Of a DNA stretch of 64,000 nt, positions 27,851 to 35,486 are shown one piece after another. The notes below the pieces were generated by a model. The model saw nothing but the letters and a program-made list of their open reading frames with translations. It did not search any database and was not told where the DNA came from. Position numbers and translations under genes: made by a program. Origin of the DNA: Rhodopseudomonas palustris (lineage in GTDB: Bacteria > Pseudomonadota > Alphaproteobacteria > Rhizobiales > Xanthobacteraceae). Each line of letters opens with the position of its first letter. Positions within the stretch are counted from its first letter, which is position 1. The DNA lies in the NCBI RefSeq assembly GCF_007005445.1, contig NZ_CP041387.1, positions 3,311,001 through 3,375,000 of the forward strand, read 5' to 3'.

Positions 27851-28647
27851 CAGGCGGCCCGCGCCGCGACCGTCGGCACCGGCAGATTGCGCTTCAGCAA
27901 ATCGGTCCAGGTGATGATCTCGAACCGGCCGTCCTCGTGCTCGGCGAGCGCGGTGCAGCTTTCGACCCAGTCGCCGCAGTTCATGTAATTGATGCCGTGG
28001 AAGTCGCGGATCGCGGCGGTGTGGATGTGGCCGCAGATCACCCCGTCGGTGCCGTGGCGGCGGGCCTCCTGCGCCAGCGTCTCTTCGAACGCGCCGATGT
28101 AGTTCACCGCGTTCTTGACCTTGTGCTTGGCCCATTGCGACAGCGACCAATACGGCACACCGAACCAGCGGCGGAACGCATTGACGATGCGGTTGAGCCG
28201 GATCGCGAGGTCGTAGGCCTTGTCGCCGACATGGGCGAGCCAGCGCGCGTTCTGCACCACCAGATCGAAGATATCGCCGTGGATCACCAGATAGCGCCGG
28301 CCGTCGGCGCCGGTGTGGATCGCGTTCTCGACGACTTCGATGCCGCCGAAATGGGTGCCGTAGTAGTTGCGCAGGAACTCGTCGTGGTTGCCCGGCACGT
28401 AGATGATGCGCGCGCCCTTGCGGCCCTTGCGCAGCAGCTTCTGCACGAAGTCGTTGTGCGACTGCGGCCAGTACCAGTTCGACTTCAGTGCCCAGCCGTC
28501 GATGATGTCGCCGACCAGATAGATGGTGTCGGCATCATGGACGCGGAGAAAATCGAGCAGCAGGTTGGTCTGCGATCCTCGTGCACCGAGATGAACATCG
28601 GAAATGAATAGGGTGCGAAAGCGCCGTTCCGGACCGTCATCGCTCAT
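27850..28647 (-). CDS. LpxH-like metallophosphoesterase (UDP-2,3-diacylglucosamine diphosphatase family)
   Basis: This 265-residue calcineurin-like phosphoesterase has metal-binding motifs FISDVHLG (D-x-H), VGDIIDGW, VPGNHDE, VIHGDIFD and CGHIHTA. Automated pipelines usually call this family UDP-2,3-diacylglucosamine diphosphatase, but alphaproteobacteria generally use LpxI for lipid A. This paralogue may therefore act on another pyrophosphate or phospholipid. The ATG at 28647 starts immediately before the first motif block. The stop overlaps the start of the GT4 gene. Placement beside PmtA supports a lipid role. Confidence 0.75.
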   Translation of the reverse strand: MSDDGPERRFRTLFISDVHLGARGSQTNLLLDFLRVHDADTIYLVGDIIDGWALKSNWYWPQSHNDFVQKLLRKGRKGARIIYVPGNHDEFLRNYYGTHFGGIEVVENAIHTGADGRRYLVIHGDIFDLVVQNARWLAHVGDKAYDLAIRLNRIVNAFRRWFGVPYWSLSQWAKHKVKNAVNYIGAFEETLAQEARRHGTDGVICGHIHTAAIRDFHGINYMNCGDWVESCTALAEHEDGRFEIITWTDLLKRNLPVPTVAARAA

Positions 28648-28700
28648 CGGTCGTGTCCCATCCAAGGCCGCCCGCGGGCGGCGACGTCTCGAGTCCGGCC

Positions 28701-29357
28701 TCAGGCCGCCATCGGCGTGACAGTCCGCTCGAAACACACCAGCGTGTAGATGCCGAACGGCTTCAGCTTACGCCGCTCGACCAGGATCGCGTCGGAGGTG
28801 GCCTGTGCCCAGGCCTGCAGCCGCGCGAACGGAAATTCAGGACGGAGACCCAGCGCGCGGGTCTTCTGCGCCGCCCAGCGCTCGACCGCGGCGGCCACGC
28901 CGACTTCAGAGTACAGATGATTGACCAGGATGATGCGGCCGCCGGGCTTGACCACGCGATGACACTCCGAAAGTACCTGCTCCGGATTGGCCACCAGCGT
29001 GATGACGAACTGCGCCACGACGCAATCGAACGTCGCGTCGTCGAACTCCATCGCGTGCGCATCCATCTGGCGCACGTCCTTGACCCACGGATAGCGGCCG
29101 GACGCCATCTTGGCACGCGCCTTCTCCAGCATCGGCTCGCACAGATCGATACCGGTAATTTCGGTCGAGGCGTCGTAGTCGTCGAACGACAGTCCGGTAC
29201 CAACACCGACCTCGAGGATCTTACCACCGTGCGCGCGCGCTTCCGCAGCCGCCGCACGCCGTCCCTTCACCATCACCGGTCCGCACACCGCGTCGTAGAT
29301 CGGAGCCCAGCGGGCGTAGGCGGTTTCAATCAGGGACTTGTCGAGATCGGGCGTCAT
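28701..29357 (-). CDS. pmtA: Phosphatidylethanolamine N-methyltransferase, Rhodobacter type
   Basis: This 218-residue soluble class I methyltransferase begins with YARWAPIYDAVCGPVMVKGRR, diagnostic of the PmtA family. SAM-binding EVGVGTG is at 49-55, then GIDLCEPML and FDCVVAQFVITLV. It methylates phosphatidylethanolamine three times to phosphatidylcholine at the inner membrane, a major lipid in Rhizobiales and photosynthetic alphaproteobacteria. It is the first gene of a probable pmtA, phosphoesterase, GT4 operon. A 17-bp dyad directly upstream (29372-29388) may regulate it. Confidence 0.85.
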   Translation of the reverse strand: MTPDLDKSLIETAYARWAPIYDAVCGPVMVKGRRAAAAEARAHGGKILEVGVGTGLSFDDYDASTEITGIDLCEPMLEKARAKMASGRYPWVKDVRQMDAHAMEFDDATFDCVVAQFVITLVANPEQVLSECHRVVKPGGRIILVNHLYSEVGVAAAVERWAAQKTRALGLRPEFPFARLQAWAQATSDAILVERRKLKPFGIYTLVCFERTVTPMAA

Positions 29358-29371
29358 CGGTTCCGTTCGAA

Positions 29372-29388
29372 TCGTAAATTACTTACGA
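29372..29388. promoter_or_regulatory. Dyad upstream of pmtA
   Basis: TCGTAA-ATTAC-TTACGA lies 15 bp before the pmtA ATG in an AT-rich pocket. The position would block translation initiation or early transcription if bound. The regulator is unknown. Confidence 0.45.
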
Positions 29389-29449
29389 ATTCGGATTATC
29401 AGCCGAGTACGACGACTGGACGACAGCACACGGTCGTCCGGTTTGGGCC

Positions 29450-30250
29450 TTAGTCGAAGCCGTGGAAATGATGGATCGGGCCGTGGCCGTGCCCGACCGA
29501 CAACCGATCCGCCGCCGCGATCGCGGCGCTGACCCATTGCTTGGCATCGGCCACAGCGGCCTGCAATGACTGGCCTTTGGCGAGGTTGGCGGCGATCGCC
29601 GATGACAGCGAGCAGCCGGTGCCGTGGGTGTTGTTCGTCACGATCCGCGGCGCGGCGAGCGCCTGCACCTCGGTTCCAACAAACAGGTAATCGGTGCTGG
29701 TCGGGCCGGTTCCATGGCCGCCCTTGATCAACACCGCTTCGCAGCCGAGCGCGAGCAGCCGCCGTCCCTGCCCCTCGATCGCGGCCGGATCTGTGGCGAC
29801 CGGCTCGTCGAGCAGCGCGGCGGCTTCCGGCAGGTTCGGCGTGATGATGCGGGCGCGCGGGATCAGCGCCGTGTGCAGCGCCTCGACGCAGTCGTCGGCG
29901 ATCAGCCGGTCACCGGAGGTCGCAACCATCACCGGATCGAGCACGACGTTGGCGGCGTGCCAGCGGTCCAGCCCGTCGGCGATCGCCGCGATCACGCCGC
30001 GCTGCGCCACCATCCCGATCTTGGTGGCGGCGACGGCCAGATCGCTGAACACCGCATCGATCTGCGCGGTGACGAAATCGGCCGGCACGTCGTGGATCGC
30101 GGTGACGCCGCGGGTGTTCTGCGCCGTCAGCGCGGTGATCACCGAGGCGCCATAGACCCGGTTCGCGGAAAACGACTTGAGATCGGCCTGAATGCCGGCG
30201 CCTCCTCCGGAGTCGGAGCCGGCGATGGTGAGTGCGATCGGAATGGCCAT
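29450..30250 (-). CDS. thiD: Hydroxymethylpyrimidine/phosphomethylpyrimidine kinase
   Basis: This 266-residue ribokinase-fold enzyme of thiamine synthesis phosphorylates HMP and HMP-P. It shows the N-terminal IALTIAGSDSGGGAGIQADLK, the substrate region TALTAQNTRGV, VLDPVMVATSGD, and the anion-hole motif NNTHGTGCSLSSAIAA with the catalytic Asp/Cys region. ATGs at 30250 and 30256 are adjacent; the first gives the normal N-terminus. A His/Gly-rich tail (GHGHGPIHHFHGFD) is unusual and could bind metal. I see no TPP-riboswitch core upstream. It is divergent from the AsnC-domain gene. Confidence 0.9.
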   Translation of the reverse strand: MAIPIALTIAGSDSGGGAGIQADLKSFSANRVYGASVITALTAQNTRGVTAIHDVPADFVTAQIDAVFSDLAVAATKIGMVAQRGVIAAIADGLDRWHAANVVLDPVMVATSGDRLIADDCVEALHTALIPRARIITPNLPEAAALLDEPVATDPAAIEGQGRRLLALGCEAVLIKGGHGTGPTSTDYLFVGTEVQALAAPRIVTNNTHGTGCSLSSAIAANLAKGQSLQAAVADAKQWVSAAIAAADRLSVGHGHGPIHHFHGFD

Positions 30251-30389
30251 CAACATGCTCGATTGAGAAGGGTGTGGACCGGCGGCGCCGATCGCGGTCG
30301 TAGCGTGCCCGCGCCGCAGCGGCAAGAGCTTGCGCCGGCAGGGGGTTTTGGGCTTGATGGCGCAAATCAAGCTGCCGGAGAGACCCGCG

Positions 30390-30635
30390 ATGGTGCCGTT
30401 TTTCGTCCAGATCAAATGCCAGCTCGGCCAGTCCTACGCCGTCGCCAACGCGATCGCCGAAGCCGAGATCGCCTCGGAGATCTATTCCACCGCCGGCGAT
30501 TACGACCTGCTGGTGAAGTTCTACGTCGACCGCTCGACCGATATCGGCCATTTCGTCGCCGACAAGGTCCAGGTGGTCCCCGGCATCAAGGACACCCACA
30601 CCATCATCACCTTCAAGGCATTCGGCCCGAAGTGA
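30390..30635 (+). CDS. Stand-alone Lrp/AsnC ligand-binding (RAM) domain protein
   Basis: This 81-residue protein is only the alpha/beta RAM domain of Lrp/AsnC regulators: VPFFVQIKCQLGQSYAVANAIAEAE, AGDYDLLVKFYVD and PGIKDTHTIITFKAF. There is no DNA-binding helix-turn-helix. The ATG at 30390 has GGAGAG 7 nt upstream; longer frames start before the ribosome site. Such proteins form decamers and may bind amino acids or modulate full-length Lrp proteins. It overlaps nothing and is divergent from thiD. Confidence 0.85.
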   Translation: MVPFFVQIKCQLGQSYAVANAIAEAEIASEIYSTAGDYDLLVKFYVDRSTDIGHFVADKVQVVPGIKDTHTIITFKAFGPK

Positions 30636-30642
30636 TCGCCGT

Positions 30643-31572
30643 TCACCCGGCTTTGGCCTTGCGCGGCGACCGGACCGGCCCCTGCACCGGCGGCAGCGAC
30701 TTGAGATAGGCCGCGATCGCCTCGCGGTCGTCCTTGCCGAGCTGCGAGGTGTTGCGGATCACCTGCGCCATCGAGCCGCCGGCGCTGTCGCCTTCCGGCG
30801 TCATGCCGGTCTCGAGGAAATAGGCGATGTCGCCGGCGCTCCAGTCGCCGAGCCCCTTCTGGGTGATGTTCGGCACCCAGCCCTTGCCTTCGGGATCGGG
30901 CCCGCCGGCGAAACGCTGCGACGCCACGATGCCGCCGAGCGCATTGCGCGGGCTGTGGCACTCGGCACAGTGGCCGAAGCTATTGACGAGATAAGCGCCG
31001 CGATTCCACTGCGCCGATTGCGCCGGATCGGGCGTGAACGGCGTGTCGTCGAAGAACAGCAGTTTCCACAGCCCGACCGCGCGGCGGATGTTAAACGGGA
31101 ACGGCACCTCGTTCGGCGGCGCCCGGCCGGCCACCTCGGGCAGCGTTTTGATGTAGGCGAACAGGTCGCGGACGTCGTCGAGCCGCGCGTGCGCGTAAGA
31201 CGGATACGGAAACGCCGGATAAAGATGTACGCCGCCCGGCGCCGTGCCCCGCATCACCGCGCTGACGAATTCCGCCTCGGTCCATTTGCCGATGCCGTCG
31301 TTCGGATCTGGCGAGATGTTCGGCACGTAGAATGTGCCGAACTCGGACTTCAGCCCCAGCCCGCCGCCGAGCTTCGTGCGATCGTCCTGCTGCGGGGTGG
31401 CGTGGCATTCGGCACAGCCGCCCGCGTAGAACGCGGTGCGGCCGTTCTCCAGATTGGCGGTGCGCGCCGGCAGACGGTCGGCCGGCACCGTGGCCGGCAT
31501 GGTGAGCAGCCAGAACGCAGCGACCGCGATGATCGCCGCAATCAGAATGACAGCTCCGATTGTCCTGGCCAC
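30643..31572 (-). CDS. Membrane-anchored diheme cytochrome c
   Basis: This 309-residue protein has a single N-terminal membrane anchor (VILIAAIIAVAAFWLLTM) and two class I cytochrome c domains. CAECH is at 53-57 and again at 202-206, with likely axial Met in each half (for example AVMRGTAPGG and ETGMTPEG). This resembles the cytochrome subunits of periplasmic alcohol, aldehyde and sulfite dehydrogenases. The start is GTG. It is the third gene after a molybdopterin subunit and a cytochrome c-556-like gene, all on the minus strand, so it could carry electrons from a dehydrogenase to the respiratory or photosynthetic chain. Confidence 0.85.
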   Translation of the reverse strand: MARTIGAVILIAAIIAVAAFWLLTMPATVPADRLPARTANLENGRTAFYAGGCAECHATPQQDDRTKLGGGLGLKSEFGTFYVPNISPDPNDGIGKWTEAEFVSAVMRGTAPGGVHLYPAFPYPSYAHARLDDVRDLFAYIKTLPEVAGRAPPNEVPFPFNIRRAVGLWKLLFFDDTPFTPDPAQSAQWNRGAYLVNSFGHCAECHSPRNALGGIVASQRFAGGPDPEGKGWVPNITQKGLGDWSAGDIAYFLETGMTPEGDSAGGSMAQVIRNTSQLGKDDREAIAAYLKSLPPVQGPVRSPRKAKAG

Positions 31573-31605
31573 AGCCGATCTCCGCCGCCGACGGCGCTCG
31601 CCGCG

Positions 31606-32055
31606 TTAGCCTTCCTTCTGGCGGAAGTTCTCGTGGCAGCTTCCGCACGCTTTGCCGATCGGCTGCATCGCCGCCTTCAAGGTGTCGACGTCCTTGACCT
31701 TGCCCTTGGCGCCGTCGACCGCCTTGGCGAAGTCGGCGATCTCGGTGTCGAATTTGGCGCGCTCGGTCCAGATTTTCGGCGAGGCGCTGTACTTGCTGTC
31801 GAACGCCCTCAGGCCTTTGACGCTGTCCGGAAACAGCTTGGGCAGATCCTTGGCGGTCTCGTCGAACTGCTTGAGCGCCGCATCCACTGCGGCCTGATCG
31901 TAAGGTTTCTCGCCCTTGGCGATGGCGCCGAGCACCATCATGTTCCGTCCGTTGTCCTTCATCAGTTTCTGGGTCTTGTCGACCAGATCCTGCTGCGCCA
32001 TCACGGCGCTCGCCGTCAGCACCAGGGCTCCGGCAACGATCACAGTTCGTAACAT
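31606..32055 (-). CDS. Class II cytochrome c (c'/c-556 type)
   Basis: The protein has 149 residues with a signal peptide (1-20, MLRTVIVAGALVLTASAVMA), a four-helix-bundle composition and a single C-terminal heme motif CGSCH at 137-141. The early Met residues (KLMKDNGRNMM) give the methionine ligand of low-spin c-556 rather than high-spin c'. It is a periplasmic electron carrier. The gene is 33 nt before the diheme cytochrome and 113 nt after the molybdopterin subunit on the same strand, so cotranscription is probable. Confidence 0.85.
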   Translation of the reverse strand: MLRTVIVAGALVLTASAVMAQQDLVDKTQKLMKDNGRNMMVLGAIAKGEKPYDQAAVDAALKQFDETAKDLPKLFPDSVKGLRAFDSKYSASPKIWTERAKFDTEIADFAKAVDGAKGKVKDVDTLKAAMQPIGKACGSCHENFRQKEG

Positions 32056-32168
32056 CCAGACGTCCTCCCGCTTGGTTGTTTTCAACTCGGTCATGCGCCG
32101 CCGGTTCGGCAGCCTTTCATCGGTGGCTTGACGCCACTCTTGTCGATCCGTTCCGACAGCCGGCCGCA

Positions 32169-34490
32169 TCACAGACGATGCAGGCGCTCGTGCTCGCGGA
32201 TCGCCATCCACACTCGCTCGGGCGTCGCCGGCATGTCGATGTGCTCGATCCGGTATTCCCGCCACAGCGCGTCGATGATCGCGTTCATCACCGCCGGGCA
32301 CGAGCCGATCGCGCCGGCTTCGCCCGCGCCCTTCACCCCCATCGGATTGGTGGCGCACGGCACGTTGTGGGTCTCGAAGGTGATGGGCGCGCCATCGGCC
32401 GCGCGCGGCAGCGCGTAGTCCATGAACGAGCCGGTGACGAGCTGGCCGTCCTCGGCGTTGTAAACAGCCTGCTCCATCAGCGCCTGACCGATCCCCTGAA
32501 TGGTGCCGCCGTGAACCTGGCCGGCGAGCAGCAGCGGATTCAGCGTCACGCCGAAATCGTCGACGATCACGTAGTTGACGATCCTGATCCTGCCGGTCGC
32601 CGGATCGAGCTCGATCTCGACCAGATGCGTGCCGTTCGGATAGGTGCCGTCGGCACTGGAGAAGGTTGCGCTGGCGTCGAGTTTGGCCGGATCGACGCCG
32701 GGCCGCTTGGCGAGATCGGCGAAGCTGATCGAGCGGTCGGTGCCGGCGATCCGGATCGTGCCGTCGCTGATTTCGAGATCGGCGGCGCTGGTCTCCAGCG
32801 CGTCGGCCGCGATCTCGCGAAGCTGCTCGCCGAGCTGATGGGTGGCGCGCTGCACGCTGACGCCGCCGGACGGGATCGAGGCCGAACCGCCGGTGCCGAG
32901 CCCGGTCGCGATCCGATCGGTGTCGCCCTGCACCACCCGCACCCGCTCCTGCGGCACGCCGAACTGCTCGGCGACGATCTGCGCATAGGCGGTCTGGTGG
33001 CCCTGACCGCTCGACTGCGTGCCGATCAGCACGGTGATGTCGCCGTCCGGATCCAGTACCACCTTGGCGGTTTCCTCGCCCATGGTGCCGCAGACCTCGA
33101 CATAAGAGGCGAGCCCGATGCCTCGGACCAGCCCCTGCTTCCTGGCAGCCTTGGCGCGCTTGCCAAAATCCTTCCAGTCGCCGATCTCCATCGCACGCTT
33201 CAGATGCGCGGCGAAGTCGCCGGAGTCGTACACCTTGCCGGTCGCGGTCTTGTAGGGGAGCTTGCGCGGAGGGATGAAGTTCTTGCGCCGGATCGCGTCC
33301 GGCGACATCGCCAATTTGCGCGCGCAGGCATCGACCAGACGCTCGACCACATAGGCCGCTTCGGGACGGCCCGCACCGCGATAGGCATCGACCGGCACGG
33401 TGTGGGTGAACACGGTGCGGATCCGGCAGTGGAACGCCTGGATGTCGTACAGCCCCGGCAGCATGCCGGCACCGCCGTAGGGAATGTAGGGTCCAAAGGT
33501 CGACAGATAGGCGCCGACGTCGCCGATCAGGTCGACATCCATCCCGAGAAACCTGCCGTCTTCGGCGAGCGCCATCCGCGCCGTGGTGACGTTGTCGCGC
33601 CCCTGCGAGTCGCCGACGAAATGATCGCCGCGATCGGCGGTCCACTTCACCGTCTTGCGCAGCTTCTTGGCGGCGACCGCGAGCAGCGCGTATTCGCGAT
33701 ACGGAAACAGCTTGGTGCCGAAACCGCCGCCGACATCCGGACAGACCACCCGCATCTTCTCGACCGGGATCTTCAACACGGTCTGGCACAGGATATCGCG
33801 CAGCCGGTGACTACCCTGGCTGCCGACCGTCAGCGTGAAGTGATCGCGCTTGGCGTCGTATTCGCAGACCGCCGCGCGGGTTTCCATGTAGTTGGTGACG
33901 ATGCGCGGATTGACGATGCGGATTTCGGCGATCGCATGGGCCTTGGCAAACGCCTGTTCGGTCGCGGTCTTGTCGCCGATGCCGGCATCGAACAGCACGT
34001 TGCCGGCATGATCCGGCCATACCTGCGGGGCACCGGGCTTGACCGCATTGGCGGCGCCGACCACTGCGGGAAGCGGCGTCCACTCGACCGCGATCGCCTC
34101 CAGTGCATCGCGGGCATGGGCCAGCGTGTCGGCGACCACGAACGCGATCGCGTCGCCGACGTGGCGAACCTCGTCGCGCGCCAGGATCGGATAGTCCGGT
34201 CCCTTGAACGGCCTGTCCGGCAGATTGAACAGGCACGGCAGGCCGCCGAGATCGGCGACGTCGTCCGCCGTCAGGATCGCCAGCACGCCGGGCAGCGCGC
34301 GGGCTGCGCTCGCATCGAGCTTGAAGGTGGCATGGGCATGCGGCGAGCGCAGCATCAGCGCGTGCGCGGACGACACCGGAGCCACGTCGTCGGTGTAGCG
34401 GCCCTTGCCGCGGATCAGCGGATCGTCCTCTTTGCGCAGCACGCTCTGGCCGACGCCGAACTTGGTGGGAGCCAACTTGGTGGGAGCCAT
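32169..34490 (-). CDS. Xanthine-oxidase-family molybdopterin-binding subunit (CoxL-like, form II)
   Basis: The 773-residue large subunit binds molybdopterin. It carries DVGGGFG at 252-258, VDAYRGAGRPEAAYVVERLVD near 369, GQGHQTAYAQI, and the C-terminal GEAGAIG with the catalytic Glu. AYRGAGRPE is the form II loop; real CO dehydrogenase has an AYRCSFR loop. It is therefore probably an aldehyde, aromatic or N-heterocycle hydroxylase. There is no Tat signal, so it is cytoplasmic. The ATG at 34490 is supported by GGAGGTGA at 34498-34505. Neither an FeS (CoxS) nor a flavin (CoxM) subunit gene is adjacent, although the family normally needs both. Confidence 0.85.
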   Translation of the reverse strand: MAPTKLAPTKFGVGQSVLRKEDDPLIRGKGRYTDDVAPVSSAHALMLRSPHAHATFKLDASAARALPGVLAILTADDVADLGGLPCLFNLPDRPFKGPDYPILARDEVRHVGDAIAFVVADTLAHARDALEAIAVEWTPLPAVVGAANAVKPGAPQVWPDHAGNVLFDAGIGDKTATEQAFAKAHAIAEIRIVNPRIVTNYMETRAAVCEYDAKRDHFTLTVGSQGSHRLRDILCQTVLKIPVEKMRVVCPDVGGGFGTKLFPYREYALLAVAAKKLRKTVKWTADRGDHFVGDSQGRDNVTTARMALAEDGRFLGMDVDLIGDVGAYLSTFGPYIPYGGAGMLPGLYDIQAFHCRIRTVFTHTVPVDAYRGAGRPEAAYVVERLVDACARKLAMSPDAIRRKNFIPPRKLPYKTATGKVYDSGDFAAHLKRAMEIGDWKDFGKRAKAARKQGLVRGIGLASYVEVCGTMGEETAKVVLDPDGDITVLIGTQSSGQGHQTAYAQIVAEQFGVPQERVRVVQGDTDRIATGLGTGGSASIPSGGVSVQRATHQLGEQLREIAADALETSAADLEISDGTIRIAGTDRSISFADLAKRPGVDPAKLDASATFSSADGTYPNGTHLVEIELDPATGRIRIVNYVIVDDFGVTLNPLLLAGQVHGGTIQGIGQALMEQAVYNAEDGQLVTGSFMDYALPRAADGAPITFETHNVPCATNPMGVKGAGEAGAIGSCPAVMNAIIDALWREYRIEHIDMPATPERVWMAIREHERLHRL

Positions 34491-34689
34491 GGGACCGTCA
34501 CCTCCGATGCGAGTTGGCACCATCTTGCAGCGGATCGCTCACCGGAGCAAACGCGCAGACCGAACCAAAGACCGCGAACACCTAATTATGACGCGAGCGA
34601 AAGCTGCGGCGACCCGACCAGCGAAACGGCAGCGCCACGATTTGACGCCTCGCTGCGGTCCACTGGAAGCAATAGTGAACGGCCAAACA

Positions 34690-34721
34690 GAAAGGCGCAT
34701 CGGTCGCCCGATACGCCTTTC
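34690..34721 (-). terminator. Hairpin downstream of the Arg-Gly-rich gene
   Basis: GAAAGGCG and CGCCTTTC arms, extended by ATCGG/CCGAT across one mismatch, form a ~14-bp stem with a short loop, 51 bp past the stop of the small secreted protein. The T-run after it is poor, so it may be a weak terminator or a transcript-stabilising hairpin. Confidence 0.5.
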
Positions 34722-34771
34722 AATGCGAGCCGTCTCGAAGAGACCGGGCGTCGCCGCCCGCCGAAACGATC

Positions 34772-35059
34772 TCAGTAACAGATCACCCGGCCGTACACCG
34801 GATTGAACACGCAGCCGCCGTAATAGCCACGACCGCGCCCACGGTAGTAGCCACGGCCACGACCGCGGCCACGATAGTAGCCGCGACCACGACCGCGGCC
34901 CCGGCCGCGCCCACGCTGAGCTTCGGCCTTGCTGGTGCTGGCGGTCAGGAACAGCGCCGAGGTGCCGACGAGGCTGAAGCCATAGATCACGGTCAACGTC
35001 ACGGCCGCGAGAACGCGCGTCGTCAATCCCTTACGTGGCTTGGAGGCAGTTTGAGCCAT
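34772..35059 (-). CDS. Small secreted Arg-Gly/Tyr-rich protein
   Basis: The protein has 95 residues. A signal peptide (~1-46: basic head, hydrophobic core, TSKAEAQ cleavage site) precedes a mature peptide of ~49 residues. The mature part is almost entirely RGRGRG runs broken by two GYYRG blocks, ending YYGGCVFNPVYGRVICY with two cysteines. GGGAGAA lies upstream of the ATG at 35059. I cannot assign a function. The strong positive charge suggests binding to nucleic acid, LPS or anionic polysaccharide outside the cytoplasm. The repeat DNA is itself nearly perfect, so copy number may vary between strains. Confidence 0.7.
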   Translation of the reverse strand: MAQTASKPRKGLTTRVLAAVTLTVIYGFSLVGTSALFLTASTSKAEAQRGRGRGRGRGRGYYRGRGRGRGYYRGRGRGYYGGCVFNPVYGRVICY

Positions 35060-35486
35060 TGAGTTTCTCCCAGTCGTTGGGCACGTTACCGTCATACCCG
35101 GTTGTTGGTGCACGACATCATGATGACGGTTCAAATGCGCGGGGCGGATTGAGCCCATGAGCGAATTTCACCGGCAAGCTTATGATCAAGCAGCGGTTTC
35201 GGTCAAGCCGCGGCTGCATCAGACGCGAATCGACGGGGCCAACCATTAACGGCGAAAGTTGTTCCCCAGGTGGCCGAACGGTGCACTCTCGGCGAGTGTG
35301 CAGTGCGAAAACGGCCGTGTTTGAAGACAAGGTGGAATATGCCGTGCAACGCCTCGGCAATGTCCAACTTCCACGCACAAGCTATCCATGCAATCGATGT
35401 GAACCGCACGCCGCCGTGGGTCGACTGTCAGAAGTGACGTCCCGCGCCTCGTCCGCGGCCCCGCCGCGCCTTTAGAAAAGCAGCCC
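35060..35486. other. Intergenic region, small secreted protein / carbamoyltransferase
   Basis: These 427 bp lie between divergent genes. Short frames on both strands lack ribosome sites and domain features. A CATCATGATG palindrome is at 35116-35125. The base composition is noticeably more AT-rich than the flanking genes, which fits promoters in both directions. I see nothing else. Confidence 0.5.

Noticed and set aside
30251..30389. TPP riboswitch before thiD
   Set aside because: No CTGAGA core or matching thi-box partner is visible in the leader.
32169..34490. True aerobic CO dehydrogenase large subunit
   Set aside because: The active-site loop is AYRGAGRPE, not the AYRCSFR of form I enzymes, and coxM/coxS are absent.
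32076..34778. 900-codon plus-strand frame opposite the CoxL-like gene
   Set aside because: The minus strand carries clear molybdopterin motifs and a good ribosome site; the plus frame is His/Arg/Asp-rich shadow sequence.
35182..35475. Plus-strand 97-codon frame before the carbamoyltransferase
   Set aside because: No ribosome site, no motif, and it lies within a likely promoter region.
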